Positions 21,696 to 32,950 of a stretch of DNA of 64,000 nucleotides are shown in pieces. The position numbers were made by a program, and so were the translations under genes. The notes under the pieces were generated by a model. The model searched no databases and was not told where the DNA came from. It saw only the letters and a list, made by a program, of their open reading frames with translations. Every line of letters starts with the position of its first letter. Position 1 is the first letter of the stretch. The stretch lies in NCBI GenBank assembly GCA_030248225.1, contig JASANE010021313.1, positions 27,417 to 91,416 of the forward strand. The letters are read 5' to 3'. This DNA is from Trileptium ribeirensis. Its lineage: Eukaryota; Nematoda; Enoplea; Enoplida; Thoracostomopsidae.

Positions 21696-22070
21696 TCAAA
21701 TTGCTGAGACAACGGCTAGTGGAGGATGAGCGAAGAAGCTGGCCTCGGAACGGAATGAAATGAGTGACTTGTTAGGGACGCTAGTCCGCATTGGTAGGAC
21801 AGGTAACGCCCACGGACAGCGTTTTAACATCTGACCGCGATGTAGGCGCCTCGTTGGTTGAAACAGGATTGGTAGACTGTACTCGTTGACGATTATCAGT
21901 AATTGGTTGCTTTGACAATGCAATAATCTGTACCATATTTGATTTTTCTTCGATGCTAGTGAGTTTATCTTGTATGGTAGGCCTACGCTTTCCCCGTACC
22001 CGAGTTCATGCCCTGTCACTGCAGTAACGAATCCGTTCCCTTCCCCGCATAGTTCTCGAATTGCATGCAC
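21696..22070 (-). pseudogene. Possible retroelement polyprotein remnant
   Basis: A 124-codon reverse-strand frame contains LLIIVNEYSLPILFQPT at about residues 57-73. This loosely recalls the LL-x-IV-DEYS-R-FPF segment of retrotransposon integrase cores. The acidic catalytic residues of an integrase cannot be aligned, and an overlapping reverse frame over the same bases also reads as a plausible hydrophilic gag-like peptide (IQDKLTSIEEKSNMVQ). The frames conflict, so at best this is a shifted, decayed piece. A chance resemblance is equally possible. Confidence 0.2.
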
Positions 22071-22807
22071 CGCCGCGCGCTATTAAGAGCGAACTTCGAA
22101 GCACGCCAGACGCATAACCCGAGCTATAGCGGACCTAGTTGAACGCCTCGGGTACTGATTTTGGTCCGGTACTACCGGGAACGACTTCGCTTGCGCCACC
22201 CCCTTTCTCTTTTGCACTGGACAAGGGAACGAATGTTCGGACGGGCAGATTAGTACTACCGTAGTTTGTATTTACGTGCGTATCTCACTAAATGCCCGTT
22301 GTTAACCGACATTGTACATGATTTTTAATAAACTCTTGACAATCACTTGGCGTGTCCCGTGTTGTTGATATCCTGGCGTACTAAGGACGTCCCAGTGGAC
22401 GGGCCAACCCCGCGTGCCACGGCTTGACGAGGGGAACATTCCAAGCCCTGACACGTGTGGTTCGCCAAGCACCGGTGTTTATTCAAATAATTGAACTATA
22501 GCGAGAGTGATCCACTAACTTATCTATCAACCCGCTCGTAAAATTGTCAGCCTCACACAGAGTATAAAATTTACTGGGAAGACTTTATCACTCGATCCTA
22601 ACACGGTCAAAATTCCCCCGCAACAAAGTAGGTCGTCCGACGTTAAACATCCCAGGGCTTGTCGGAACCCTGTGGGGGCTACATAGGCTACACTGAATAG
22701 AGTGTTCAACTAAGAATAAACTCAGTGGAACTCACAATTTATCTTGTAAAACCAAAGTTATCATGCATTTTACTACAAATTTCGCTGAACAAAACAACTT
22801 CCGCTAG

Positions 22808-23108
22808 GTTAGGACAGGGAATATCGGTTCGACATTATGACCTGTGAGCAGGTTTCGGTGTCAACCTCCCTGGGGGACCTCTGCAATCATACCAGGATAC
22901 TAGACACGTGCGCAACCAATCGGGCGGGGTCCGAACACACCCCGTGAAGCGCGCCTGCGGCCTGCTAAGCTCCGTAACTTCTTGGGTCTGACCAAGAAAC
23001 GTGGCTAAATCGTAAAACTTAGGGTCCACCCTTGAGGTTATGATAGCCGGGGTCGTAAGGGCATGGTGTTAGGAAGTTGCGCCATGCAGCTGCGTCACCG
23101 TTATTACA
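22808..23108 (-). repeat. Right terminal inverted repeat
   Basis: The reverse complement of this stretch starts TGTAATAACGGTGACGCAGC and aligns with 13,309-13,600. An open reverse frame (22,835-23,029, 64 codons) is a by-product; its left counterpart is interrupted by stops. Confidence 0.8.
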
Positions 23109-24016
23109 TTATACAATGCAGTATTATTACGAACGAATACAGAATGATGTTATATATCTTGATATTTTTGTATCTATTTTGATATTTATATATCTGTAAA
23201 CACATCAATCAGTACGAAATTCAGTCTATATACTTTGAAAAATATATATGTATGTAAATATATATGGGTAGATAAAGGTGTGCACAAGAGTTAGCTGTAA
23301 GCATAGTTGTTACACTGGGCGACGAAAGGAGTAACAGCGGCGGCGTTTATAATCTTCCATTTGAATCTCAATGTAGCTCACACATATTATCCCCGTCGAT
23401 CAACCGCATACGCATAATATCGAAATATACTTTTATATGTATGTAACTGCAAGTGCCATTTGTTGAGGAGACATGACGGCGTCGCCGTTTGATCATGTAC
23501 AGCAAACGATAATACATTAACACCGGCCGTTAACACTCATTGGATCTGGTTCGAACCGATTTGTTTCTAGACGGAGTCCGATAAATCCGATTTGCGTTCA
23601 CCACAATGCGTCCAATCCGATAACGACCAAATTTCGCGCCTACCGTATACCCCTCTTTGGGATAAGACTTAAAAATTAATGCGTGTCCACGAAGTGTATA
23701 CTCGGCGTATCTTATATATACTTAAACATGCGTCCATCTTTATAAATACGCATGTTTTCATTAAGAACAAAGATTGTTTGCTAAGTAGGGCACTAAAATT
23801 TCGCCCTCCGACAAATAGAGTCACTATTCCTCATATGTGGCTAGCAAGCGATCTTCCTTAGAATTCCGCCCCCCCCCCCTTTTCCGAAAAGATATACCCG
23901 CCACTGCATATGTCTTGTGTATAAATTTTTCACACCACATCATCTGAGTCTGAATTTGAAAAAACTATGCCTGCCCTATAGGATCAGATCAGCTGCACCC
24001 GCAACCTGTACATATA
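23109..24016. other. Unassigned AT-rich stretch
   Basis: TATATG-rich low-complexity sequence at 23,150-23,270 and a C-run at 23,869-23,879 (11 bases). No gene is supported. Confidence 0.4.
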
Positions 24017-24222
24017 GGCACTACCATTGCACAAACATGCAGATATGGTTGGTGCGATTGCACGTTGTTGTAGATTTGGTATCAACCATTGCACGCAAGC
24101 TATAATAGACGCTACCATTGCTAATTGCACAAATATGCAAATATGGTTGATGCGATTGCACGTTGTTGTAGATATGGTATCAACTGTTGCACGCAAGCTA
24201 TAGGTATAGACGCTGTCATTGC
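24017..24222 (+). repeat. Tandem duplication, unit about 92 bases
   Basis: Unit 1 starts at 24,017 and unit 2 at 24,108. They share CTACCATTG, GCGATTGCACGTTGTTGTAG, GGTATCAAC and TTGCACGCAAGCTATA. A third unit begins (GACGCTGTCATTGC, 24,208-24,222) and stops. A seven-base insertion distinguishes unit 2. Confidence 0.85.
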
Positions 24223-24287
24223 TTTAGCCGCATAGTCATAGTCAGCAATATTTCATTCGATATGTGGTAATAGAAGCGCGTTATTAG

Positions 24288-24364
24288 CATTTTGCAGGCG
24301 ATGGAAAGCCGTTGTCTTCATTTTGCGTGCAATGAAAAGCCATTGTCTTCATTTTGCATGCAAT
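24288..24364 (+). repeat. 31-base tandem repeat, 2.5 copies
   Basis: Units at 24,288-24,318, 24,319-24,349 and a partial at 24,350-24,364 share CATTTTGC....ATG.AAAGCC.TTGTCTT. Confidence 0.85.
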
Positions 24365-25140
24365 CGTTGCGCGACGCGTCTACGGTGTGCTGTTCGTGCA
24401 CGCACTTCTGTGTGAAAGACGCATAACGTCACGACAGTCACAACGGCTATAAATGTTTATTAGTTAATGCGACGAGGTGCCTATCCTCTACAGTGCCCTG
24501 AACGATTAGACCAGTAAGCTTTACTTGTTAAAACTCGCAACCATCTATTGCTTCGTTAACTCTAACGCTTGACTTATAAATTACCCTTATCGAATTTTAA
24601 ACTCCGAGGCAGGTTATGGCACTCCGCGAGGATTATAGTTAGCACAACAGGCACACCAATCATATTTGAAATACAAAGGCAAAGAGTACTATATAACACG
24701 TCCAAACTCTTGCGTTACTCCACTCGTAAACTATACGCTAGTCACTACAGATCCTTCAGTATTGTGTGTAGTATTTGTGTAGTCAGGTCTCGTCATAAAT
24801 ATATAAATAAGCCCGGCAGCCGAAGCAACGATACTACAGCAATAAAAATATGGCGATGAGCCGACAAGAACCTAAGATAAAACGCAGTCGGGCTCCAAAT
24901 AGCTTAATGAATGTAATACATTTAACACGTTATATCCTCATATCATACTTGAGAAAACTCACAGATTTCGCGTCACACCGAGAAATAAGACGATATAAAT
25001 CGCAACGCTATTCCTCGCCAAGCGACGCCTATTTAGTTCTAAAGAAATGAATACGGAAATCGTGAAACCAAGCCGTTCAAAATCATATGACCGAAACTCG
25101 TAGTACAGTAGTAAGCGCGTTTTGAAAAAAAACTATAATC
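24365..25140. other. Unassigned stretch
   Basis: Composition drifts from balanced toward C-rich/G-poor. Two frames (24,569-24,859 and 24,850-25,050) overlap by a few codons, but their residues (Arg/Ser/Tyr/Lys-rich) show no domain. I do not call them genes. Confidence 0.4.
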
Positions 25141-25440
25141 GCCACAAGTGTCCAAAATTTTATATCACACTCATCCCGAAACGAAAACTAACATAAATCC
25201 GTTAAGTAACACGTCAAATCACCAACAAATCCTGATACCGTCCCTTCCATTAGCTAGGTCACCAACCCTACCAAACTCCAAAACATCATCAACATCCACA
25301 TAATAATTCAAATTCAATATATATATCAAGTAAATACATTTGAATTTACGCAACGCCGTACAGACGCAAACAAACGGTACCCCGTACCGTACTGCGCATT
25401 ACAACGACGAAATATACTATATGTCCAATATACATTATAG
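25141..25440. other. G-poor stretch on + strand
   Basis: I counted 30 G in 300 bases, none in 25,261-25,320. Sixteen of the 30 are the G of a CpG. C is abundant. It directly precedes the C-poor tract, so the strand asymmetry flips at about 25,440. Confidence 0.8.
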
Positions 25441-26199
25441 ATTTAAGGAAAACAAGTGAAATTTTAAAAGAAGAAATTTTAGAGAAACGGAGTAAAAAAA
25501 AGTGGCGGTGTGGTTTGAAAAAAGTAAGGGGAGATGGGTGATGAAATTTTAATATGGTAAAAGGGATAGGTGAGGGAGTTTGTATTTTAAATTTGAGAAG
25601 TGGGGGTTAAATATTTAGAAGATGGAAGATGTTTGAAAAATGTAGAAAAATGGGGAAGTTGGGATTTAAGAAAAGGCGAAATTTGGGAGAAGTAGAAAGA
25701 GGGGAAAGAGGTTGATTGGATATATGAATGCGTATGGTAAGGGGGAAAGTATATTAAAATTTGCGGGATATTGATTAAGTTTTGGGGGAATGGAGAATGT
25801 TTGAAAAATAGGAGAGTAGGCGGAAAATGGGAATTTTAGGAAAAGGTAAATTTATAGGAAATAGGAAGAAGGGGAAGGAGTAGGTATAATATGTGGTTGG
25901 GTGTAGTTAGGGGAACAATATATGGAAATTTTGGGAAGATTGGTAGAAATTTGAGTGGATGGGGGTAGTTTGAATTTTGAATGAAAAAGTGGAAATTGGG
26001 TAAAAATGGAATTTTGTTTAATTTTGGTTATAATGAAAAATGATGGGTGGTATGGGTTAGGAAATAGGGTGTTTAAAAGGAAAGAATAAGTTTTAAGAGG
26101 TTTTTAAGTATAAAATTTGGGTTTTGGGATATATGATGGTAGGGGTGAATTTTGGGAATTATATTGATTTAATATATTGTAGATATTTATAGTTAAATA
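25441..26199. other. 759-base tract almost devoid of cytosine
   Basis: Only eight C occur: 25,453, 25,488, 25,506, 25,677, 25,731, 25,764, 25,821 and 25,916. Six of the eight are followed by G. There is no C at all from 25,917 to 26,199. G stays near one third (22/60 and 20/60 in two lines counted). The tract is not a simple repeat and has no long frame. It ends abruptly at 26,200, where C returns at normal frequency. Confidence 0.95.
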
Positions 26200-26684
26200 C
26201 ATAGCTAGTCGGTATAGTTAGGGAAGTTATATTTAGACCTTACGCAATTATACGCTCATATTCCATGCCGAGGACAACAGGGAGTGCTAAGGCGGGTTTG
26301 GAGGCCGGCCCCGGTGGTTTAGTAGAAATTGAAAAATTTTAGAGTGTGACAAAGGCACCAGCCACGACAATACTAAAGCTTAATTATTCATCATTTGAAT
26401 TTTTAACAATTGGTTACGTATTGGCTATTTCCATGGGTTTTAGTGTAATTTTTGCTTAGTTTTGATACCTATAGGTATTTTTGATGACGAAAATGAAAAA
26501 AAAATTATTAGCAACATTTTTGGCATGTTCTACTATACCGGCATAGTAAAGTTGGCGATATCTTTTGAAATAATTTTATTTTAGAATATTCGTGACTTGA
26601 TTTTGCGAAATATTACGAAAAAGTTTGTTTTCACGCTGTTTTACTGTTTTGGCATTACTTAATTAGCTTTGTAACTATAAAACC
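26200..26684. other. Unassigned stretch
   Basis: Ordinary AT-rich sequence between the C-poor tract and the 340-base tandem repeat. A GGCCGGCCCCGG patch lies near 26,304. No gene is visible. Confidence 0.4.
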
Positions 26685-27488
26685 AAAACATTATTTCCAA
26701 CAATTTATTTACTATGATCCATTGACTCGGAAGGGTGATTTTGAACATGATAGCTACTAACTGCCTTTAATTCCATTTGTAAAATAGTAATTGTATCCAA
26801 CAAGTTTTAACCATGTTCCATTGACTGTATGGTCCGTTAGAAGCCACAGATATTGAACTAGCGGTTAAATTTTTCCGTTAAAGCATCTAAATGTTGCTCA
26901 GTTTATCCAAATTATTTTATGTTAGGTTATTTAGTGGCTTTGATGCAGTTGTATTTTGTGTCTATTTCAGTCCCAATAGATAAAATAGATTGATTATTTT
27001 TGGTGGGCATAGCTACTTAAGATCATATATTTATCATAAATCGTCAAAACTGTTATTCTAAAGCCTGAAAATGTCATTTAGCGATTTTAGGAACATCAGT
27101 TTGTTTTTGATGAGTATATAACCCACAAATTGCTTCCAACATGATGTTAATTATGTTCCATTGACTTTGTATACTCAGTTTGAATTTCGATGCCACGGAT
27201 ATTGGACTGACTCTTAAATTTTTCTTCAAAGAAGCAAGAATTTGCTCAAATTACCTGAATTGCTCCATGTGTTAGGCTATTTAGAGGCTTTGGTCCAATC
27301 ACATGTGGTATTATTGTTTTTACTTAGCCCGAATATATGAAATTGATTATTTTCGGTGGTATATAATAGCTACTATTGTGACCATTTATTTATCATAGAT
27401 CGTCACAATTGCTATTTTGAGGCCTGAAAATGTGGTTTTTACCGATTTTAGGAAATATTTTTATTGTTGAATAATCCAAAAATTGCTT
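26685..27488 (+). repeat. Tandem repeat with period near 340 bases
   Basis: The landmark TTCCAACAA...ATGTTCCATTGACT recurs near 26,697, 26,799 and 27,138, with a last partial near 27,485. Each full unit also has GTTAGG.TATTTAG.GGCTTTG, GATTGATTATTTT.GGTGG, TTTATCATA.ATCGTCA and CCTGAAAATGT. Two near-full units (about 339 and 351 bases) follow a truncated one of about 102 bases. It ends at the start of a family R copy. Confidence 0.85.
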
Positions 27489-27499
27489 CCAAGAAATTC

Positions 27500-28220
27500 A
27501 TTGAAAACCTCTGAAGAGGCGTGAAATATACATGCTGGATGCTGGATAACCAAAGCATTATATTGAGCGTTCAGATAAACTAGACCATTCTTGGTGCCAT
27601 GCACGCAATACATAAAACCAGACAAATGACAAGAAAGACTACATTTTGGAAATAGGATTTGTCGACCTTACAAACCGTAAAAGACCATGAGGCAGTATAA
27701 GATTGGTAAGTTGTACCCTAGATAACAAAACCATATTCGCAATTCGACGCGCTGTATGTTTCTAATCGACACTCGTTGTTATGTACCAAGACCAATAACA
27801 TGCCGAAATTTGAAAAATCCATATATGTTTCTGGCGAAGGGTCACTGAACCACATTTGGCCCCATAGCGGCCCAGGGAGTGGTTCGCCAGCAAATTCCTA
27901 GATCTCAAAGAGTTTATTTCTTCATTTTTTGATGCGAAACCTTTGTCGTGAGATATAGGCTGCCAAATACTGATACCCATATGGCCAAATTTGGCAAACA
28001 GCCCTTGAAAACCTAATTTTGTCATTTTAACTGGAGGATGGGGTCAGAGCTGTTCGCGTTGAACTGAAGGTCACGCCGTCATCATTTTTGCTCTCGCAAC
28101 ACATCCGCCCGAAGATGAGTTATGAGTGACAGCGACAGATGGCAAGAGTCACTATTTTCCTCTTGCGCCTTCAGTGGAATCTCCAGTCGCTTCGCTCGCG
28201 ACGTATGAGTTACACATATT
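27500..28220 (+). repeat. Family R copy (lead plus R-A)
   Basis: The lead segment 27,500-27,720 (CTCTGAAGAGGCGTGAAATA, CCATGCACGCAATACATAAAA) is followed by R-A (AACATGCCGAAATTTGAAAAA at 27,797, GCGGCCCAGGGAGTGGTTC at 27,867, GTCGTGAGATATAGGC, CGAAGATGAGTTATGAGTGA at 28,111), ending near CGCTTCGCTCGCGACG. Aligns with 46,140-46,810 over its full length. Confidence 0.85.
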
Positions 28221-29529
28221 TGACATTTCCTGAAAATTACAACACTTTATGGTCTGCAGAGTTCAACTGGTAAGACCATCAGATCATGTCTTCGGATATA
28301 AGTTTGGTGTAGTTTTGAGACGCCTGCTCACCAGATATATACGTTTTCTCGCATAACTGTTTAAATGAGTTGCAAATTTCATCATGATTCATATTTAAGG
28401 AACAACGAAAATCATTATTTGAACTAGGAAAACCGAATGGCAGTATGGCTGTTGCATCCCTCCTCGTGACTAAATCGAGTCGATGTCGGCGGCAAACCGC
28501 AGTCACTATCAAATCAGACATATTATCTGAGCTGTGGAGCAATCTCGTAAAGCTGGCTATTAAGGTTGCTACGACGCCATAGCACTGCTAAAGGATTGTG
28601 GTACAGTATGATATAATTATGTAGGTGAAGAAATACAGCGAGCATTCGTGTGGTTGGCTTCTTCAAGTTGGAGTTGACATATTTCGGCAACTCTGGCAAA
28701 ATTCCATTCTGAGATCAAGTCGTTTAAATCGTAAAATAATAGTTACACCATGTTTATGACTTCATTAGTAGTTATACAATGCTTTGACCTCATTAGAAAT
28801 ATTTTGGCTGTGTGTTTGAGGCTAGCTGTTTTAGCGTTTTTTAGCTTAGAAAATTGTAGTTTTTTTTACAACTTGACGTTATAATTTCGAGGCCTTGTTG
28901 TTTTCATCTGTTACTGTTCGCCCCGTTGTCTTTACAGACCTGGATTTGAAATTCCGCGTCGAAATTTCTAGCGCCTTAGTCGAATTCAAATGATGTTCAT
29001 TAATAATTTTAGAATAATTTTAGACTAAATTATTGGTTGTTGTCAACTAAATTTTTATATGACTATTAGATTCCGAAATTGAATAGGATAGACCGGGTGC
29101 AATGAATTCGATGCAGTTTGTTGGACGTGTTGGAACACGTTACTCCGGACAGCTCAACATTTATAGTTGTGTAAGTTCACTTGGTAACTTTGTTGTTGTT
29201 TGATCGGGAATTTTTTAGCCTGAAGGCGTCTGTCACTGTGTGTTTTTGGAAAATATCAACCGTCTTACTATTTCTATTCTTCTTTTTGTAAAACTGCATC
29301 CTTACTCTAATAACAACCCTATTTGTATCCATTCAACAAATCGAGGTTTCGTTATTGCCGAATTTTTGGTGTCATGACACTCGGTAATTATAATTTTGCA
29401 GTTTAAACTTGTTACAGGGCCATATTTGAGCTAAAATAATGGTAATAGTCTTGATGTCCTGCGTGTAGTACATACGCAAAGAAATGACAATAGACTACTC
29501 TGGAAATCAAGATCATTAACCCTAGGCAC
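28221..29529. other. Unassigned stretch
   Basis: No gene. An 87-codon reverse frame (28,279-28,542) covers a GATGAGTTGCAAATTTC-type text resembling family R wording, but I cannot align it firmly. Otherwise it appears single-copy here. Confidence 0.35.
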
Positions 29530-31000
29530 ATTAAAGACCTCTGAAAAATCCTGATCCGGCTGGGCTCTAGATTCGGCATACCGAAAAATGTATATTTAGA
29601 CTATGCTTGATGCTCAATACGCAACATATAACCACACAAAAGTCCCACTATACAATTATTTACCGAAAAAACCTCAGGAACAACGCTATTGTTATTTTAG
29701 AAATATATCACAGAGGGAGAACTGTTTAGTTCTTCGAATCACCAAATGGACAAAAACATGTGAAATTCATATATCTCAATTTTTAACAAAAATTATAATT
29801 TGCAGACTGATTTTACTTAGTAAGACCACTAAGACTTGCCTTATGTCAGGCATACTACGCAGATATAATTGCTTTTATTGTATTTAGCAGTCCCAAAACC
29901 TATAGACACGTTCATTTACGAACATACATGTATATTGGAAAAATGGCTAAGTTTGACCATTTTTAGCGCCAAAATTTACTAGTTTTTGCTCCGGCGCCGT
30001 TCAAAATGGTTAATAACACAGCCAATATGGTACTAAAACAATGAAAGTATCATGTTTAACGGGTTACATAACCTTATAATCTTATAGTTCACCCACAACA
30101 AGTAGAAAACTTGCTTTGTATAAATTTTGAAATTTTCACTTTTTGGGGTATTTTTCAATCTTTGTCTCATAGCTCGAAAACGGAATTTTTGATAAAAATA
30201 CATAACAGTAAAGGTTTAGCTCTTGATAAGTGGATTCTGTGTTACTTTTTTCCTCCGAAGCCTCTATCTCGATATATACGTAGCGAAAGATACATACCCG
30301 GACTGTCAAATAAAAAAATAACCATAATCCATTTTATCCCATTATGACTGGGAAGATTTGGTCGGTTTAGCGCCTAATGAAAGGGCAGGAATAGGTTGAA
30401 TTTGTGAAGGTCCATACATCCAGTGATGAGTTATGATCTCACAAACGGACAAAAAAGAGTTTTTTTACGATTTTTGCTGCTAACACAGCTATTTGAGTAA
30501 ACTCCGCTCGCTCCGTTTCATAAATATTTCGTAAGCCACTTATGGCTAAGATCAAAAAGCTGTCAATTCTTGTCGGTTTTGTGGTAATTTATGTAGGAAG
30601 TCATGAGAGCTGTGAAAATACAAAGTAGGTGCACAGCTACATTTCATTACTCGTGGAATAGAAATTGTGAAAATTCATCAATCTGATGAAGAATTATGCG
30701 ACGAACAGACAGAGAAAAAAGATTTGAGTAAACTCGGCGCGCTCGGTCCGTCTCAAAACAAGCAATGACATGCCGAAATTTAAAAAATCGATCGGAGCTG
30801 TTCGTGTTCAACTGAACGGTAAATTTACTATCGAACAAAAAATTGTCGAAACCCATTTAGCCAAAGATGAGTTATGAGTGACAACGACAGACAGAAAATT
30901 GTCTCGACTTTTCCCTTTCACGCTGCCAGTGGAAACTTCTCTGTCCATTCGTTCGCCCCATTTCAACCAGATTTCACATTCCATTTGCCTTTTGTTATAC
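29530..31000 (+). repeat. Family R composite copy, rearranged
   Basis: Lead-like sequence at 29,530-29,640 (GATTCGGCATACCGAAAA) is followed by a stretch similar to 47,266-47,320 (29,875-29,930), a segment matching the outer end of the left arm (30,555-30,720 with 47,460-47,650) and a shortened R-A at 30,765-31,000 (ACATGCCGAAATTTAAAAAA, AAGATGAGTTATGAGTGACA). CTCCGCTCGCTCCG words occur at 30,503 and, looser, at 30,736. The middle of R-A is deleted. Confidence 0.65.
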
Positions 31001-32860
31001 AAAACAAGCTGCAGCGTTCTATCGCTTACAAAATTGTACTGTATACGCACATTTAAAGCATTTATATAATAGAAGGAAGATACCAATAACTGGAAATGAA
31101 ACAATTATTATTCGCTACCGACTGTATCTAAAAATATGTATGCGACATGTAAAAGAGGCGTTGTTATTGCAGGACAATACCAAAGATCGACCCGGAAAGC
31201 TGGTGTTTTTAACAGTTCACGATGTAGGATATAATCGTAAGTTTTAACCTAACTGGTGTTATATGTTCGTATTACTGGCTCCATAATAGTGTATTGGATA
31301 GGTAGAGTCTTGTGTAACAATTGTTTTCTTTGTATAGGGTTGTTTGGTTTCCTACGCCGTTACTCAGAAATAAAATATTTGAAACGCATCAAGCGGAGTT
31401 TCTTCAAACCGTGTTTAAATGAGAAAATACTTTTCTCAGTCTTTTTATCGCATAAGCCTTCACCATATTGGTGAATTTTCGCAATTTTTTTGTTCGACGC
31501 GTAATGAAAAGTATTTGTGTAAGTGTAGCTAATAATTTCCTACCTACAATTTCTCAAAACGGACGCGAATTGGCACTTTGTGATTTTGGCCATTTTGGGG
31601 TCGCTTAATATTTTTCGCTAAACTCCTGCCAGATGCATCGAACCACCATACAACAGTCACTAATTGAAAACTACATATTTGCCTTCTTGCATTTCTGCCA
31701 GAGCATCCCTTTGTTAGATGAGCCAACATTTAAAAATACCCCTCATATTTTTTGAAAAGTATGTTTTACCTGATGGGGGCGACCGGTAGCATTATAGGGT
31801 TATTTAACGTAACACGCCGTTTTCACTGTTTTCATTCCATAATGAGTTTGTTATTAACCCTACGAGTGGGTGCCGTAGCAAAATTTGGTTTATTTGGCTC
31901 CAAAAGTAATTAAGCTTTACCACAGTTTTAATATAGATTCGTGTAGGTCATTAGAATTTGTCTATAGATTTTCGGAGTTGCTGAATGCTATATATAAGGC
32001 ATTTTTACGTGGTGTGCGCCAAACAAGGTATGATTTGGTGCCATGCAGTGTAAAAAGACTTCGGATTATAGTTTTTCTTTAAATTTGTGATTTATAAATT
32101 TCAAGAGTTTTCGTCTTCTGGTAATAGTTATTCCGTTTTGATATGTGACTAAAAAGACCGTAGCGTTGCCACTGAAGTATCACCGGTGTCCAGTACCTAT
32201 CGTGGGACTTTAAAGAGGCTCAGGGATCTCAATTTGTAATGACAAAATTGCCAGTAAAGCGCACAGTAGTCATCCGCTTCGTTTTCACTCGCTTTGTGAG
32301 TTACTGGTTATAGTCGTTTCAGAAACGCTAAGTGGAATGCTAGCACATATATATTTTCTTCTTGACATAGTGACGTGTAAATTGTATATGATCATTGTTT
32401 GGAACTGTCTTTTAAGGTGCCGCGGAATTCGTTTTTACCCAATTTCGTTTTAATTAAGTTCTCTACAGCTCAGCTAACGTTTTAGTACTAAGATAATAGC
32501 ATTGTAATTAAAACTTGCAGATATCGCTGTTTTTCGTTTTCTAATATTTTTCAATGTATGGTTCATGCTAGCTGGTTGTTAATCCGAGTCCTATGTTTAA
32601 GTTTGCTATATTTTTAGCGTGACTATTCGAGTACTTTCGGCAACGTGAGAAGATGAATATGTTTCTTCCAAATTTTTTCGGGTGAATTATTTATAGGTTG
32701 TCCACTTTAAAAAGTGCACGTGGGGATAGGCTTGGTACACATTATTACGGACAAAACAAACAACAGAATCTAAATGTTTCTAGACAAAAATTTAACCCAG
32801 AAATATTAAATTACTTGTATATATCGAAAGTATCCATATATGCACATTTTTTCTGGTTTC
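31001..32860. other. Unassigned stretch
   Basis: No convincing gene or repeat. CGCTTCGTTTTCACTCGC near 32,277 recalls the family R tail. Confidence 0.35.
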
Positions 32861-32950
32861 TCCATTCGCTAAAAATTTTGCCAAAGGGGCCACCTGGTTC
32901 CGAACCGTAGGGTTCCGTATTTTGGCACGGGGCGTGAAGTATGGCCACTT
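32861..32950 (+). repeat. Family F short repeat
   Basis: CCATTCGCTAAAAATTTTGC continuing into CAAAGGGGCCACCTGGTTCCG. Related copies lie at 39,878-39,960, 44,740-44,787 (reverse), 53,210-53,275 and 58,150-58,230 (reverse). A looser G-rich version is at 6,856-6,905. A second partial hit is at 33,192 (AAAATTTTGCCAGACGG). Confidence 0.7.

Larger units (their letters stand above)
17098..22807. other. GC-rich, hairpin-rich island, origin unknown
   Basis: Base composition rises abruptly at 17,098 (TGTAACAGGCCCGTTCCGGC) to about half G+C by eye, against a clearly AT-rich remainder. Perfect or near-perfect hairpins are scattered through it. No complete gene is visible, and frames up to 166 codons are artefacts of GC-rich repeats. 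On the reverse strand, 19,413-19,776 and 21,696-22,070 give hydrophilic peptides that could be remnants of a retroelement polyprotein. TGTAACAG recurs at 19,903, which might mark nested ends. No paired long terminal repeat was found. Confidence 0.55.
13309..23108. mobile_element. Candidate 9.8 kb element with long terminal inverted repeats
   Basis: The two ends are diverged inverted copies of one 292-301 base sequence (13,309-13,600 and 22,808-23,108), both starting TGTAATAA and sharing ACGACCCCGGCTATC. Inside are a direct duplication, a covarying minisatellite and a GC-rich hairpin island. No transposase, integrase or polymerase domain is recognised, so if it is one element it is non-autonomous or decayed. 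Flanks (GTTACTTC on the left, TTATACAA on the right) show no clear target duplication. The alternative is two copies of one repeat that landed in opposite orientation. Confidence 0.45.

Noticed and set aside
21696..22070. Retroviral-type integrase core
   Set aside because: Only a short LL-IV-EYS stretch fits. Catalytic acidic residues cannot be placed, and another frame over the same bases looks equally protein-like. Kept only as a low-confidence remnant.
22835..23029. 64-codon reverse frame similar to a translation of 13,410-13,570
   Set aside because: The similarity is explained by the inverted repeat. The left copy has stops and substitutions fall equally at all codon positions.
23541..23560. 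tRNA B-box-like GGTTCGAACC
   Set aside because: No A box at the right distance and no cloverleaf; it is a chance palindrome.
24569..25050. Two overlapping frames in the C-rich stretch
   Set aside because: Composition bias removes stop codons there; the residues show no domain.
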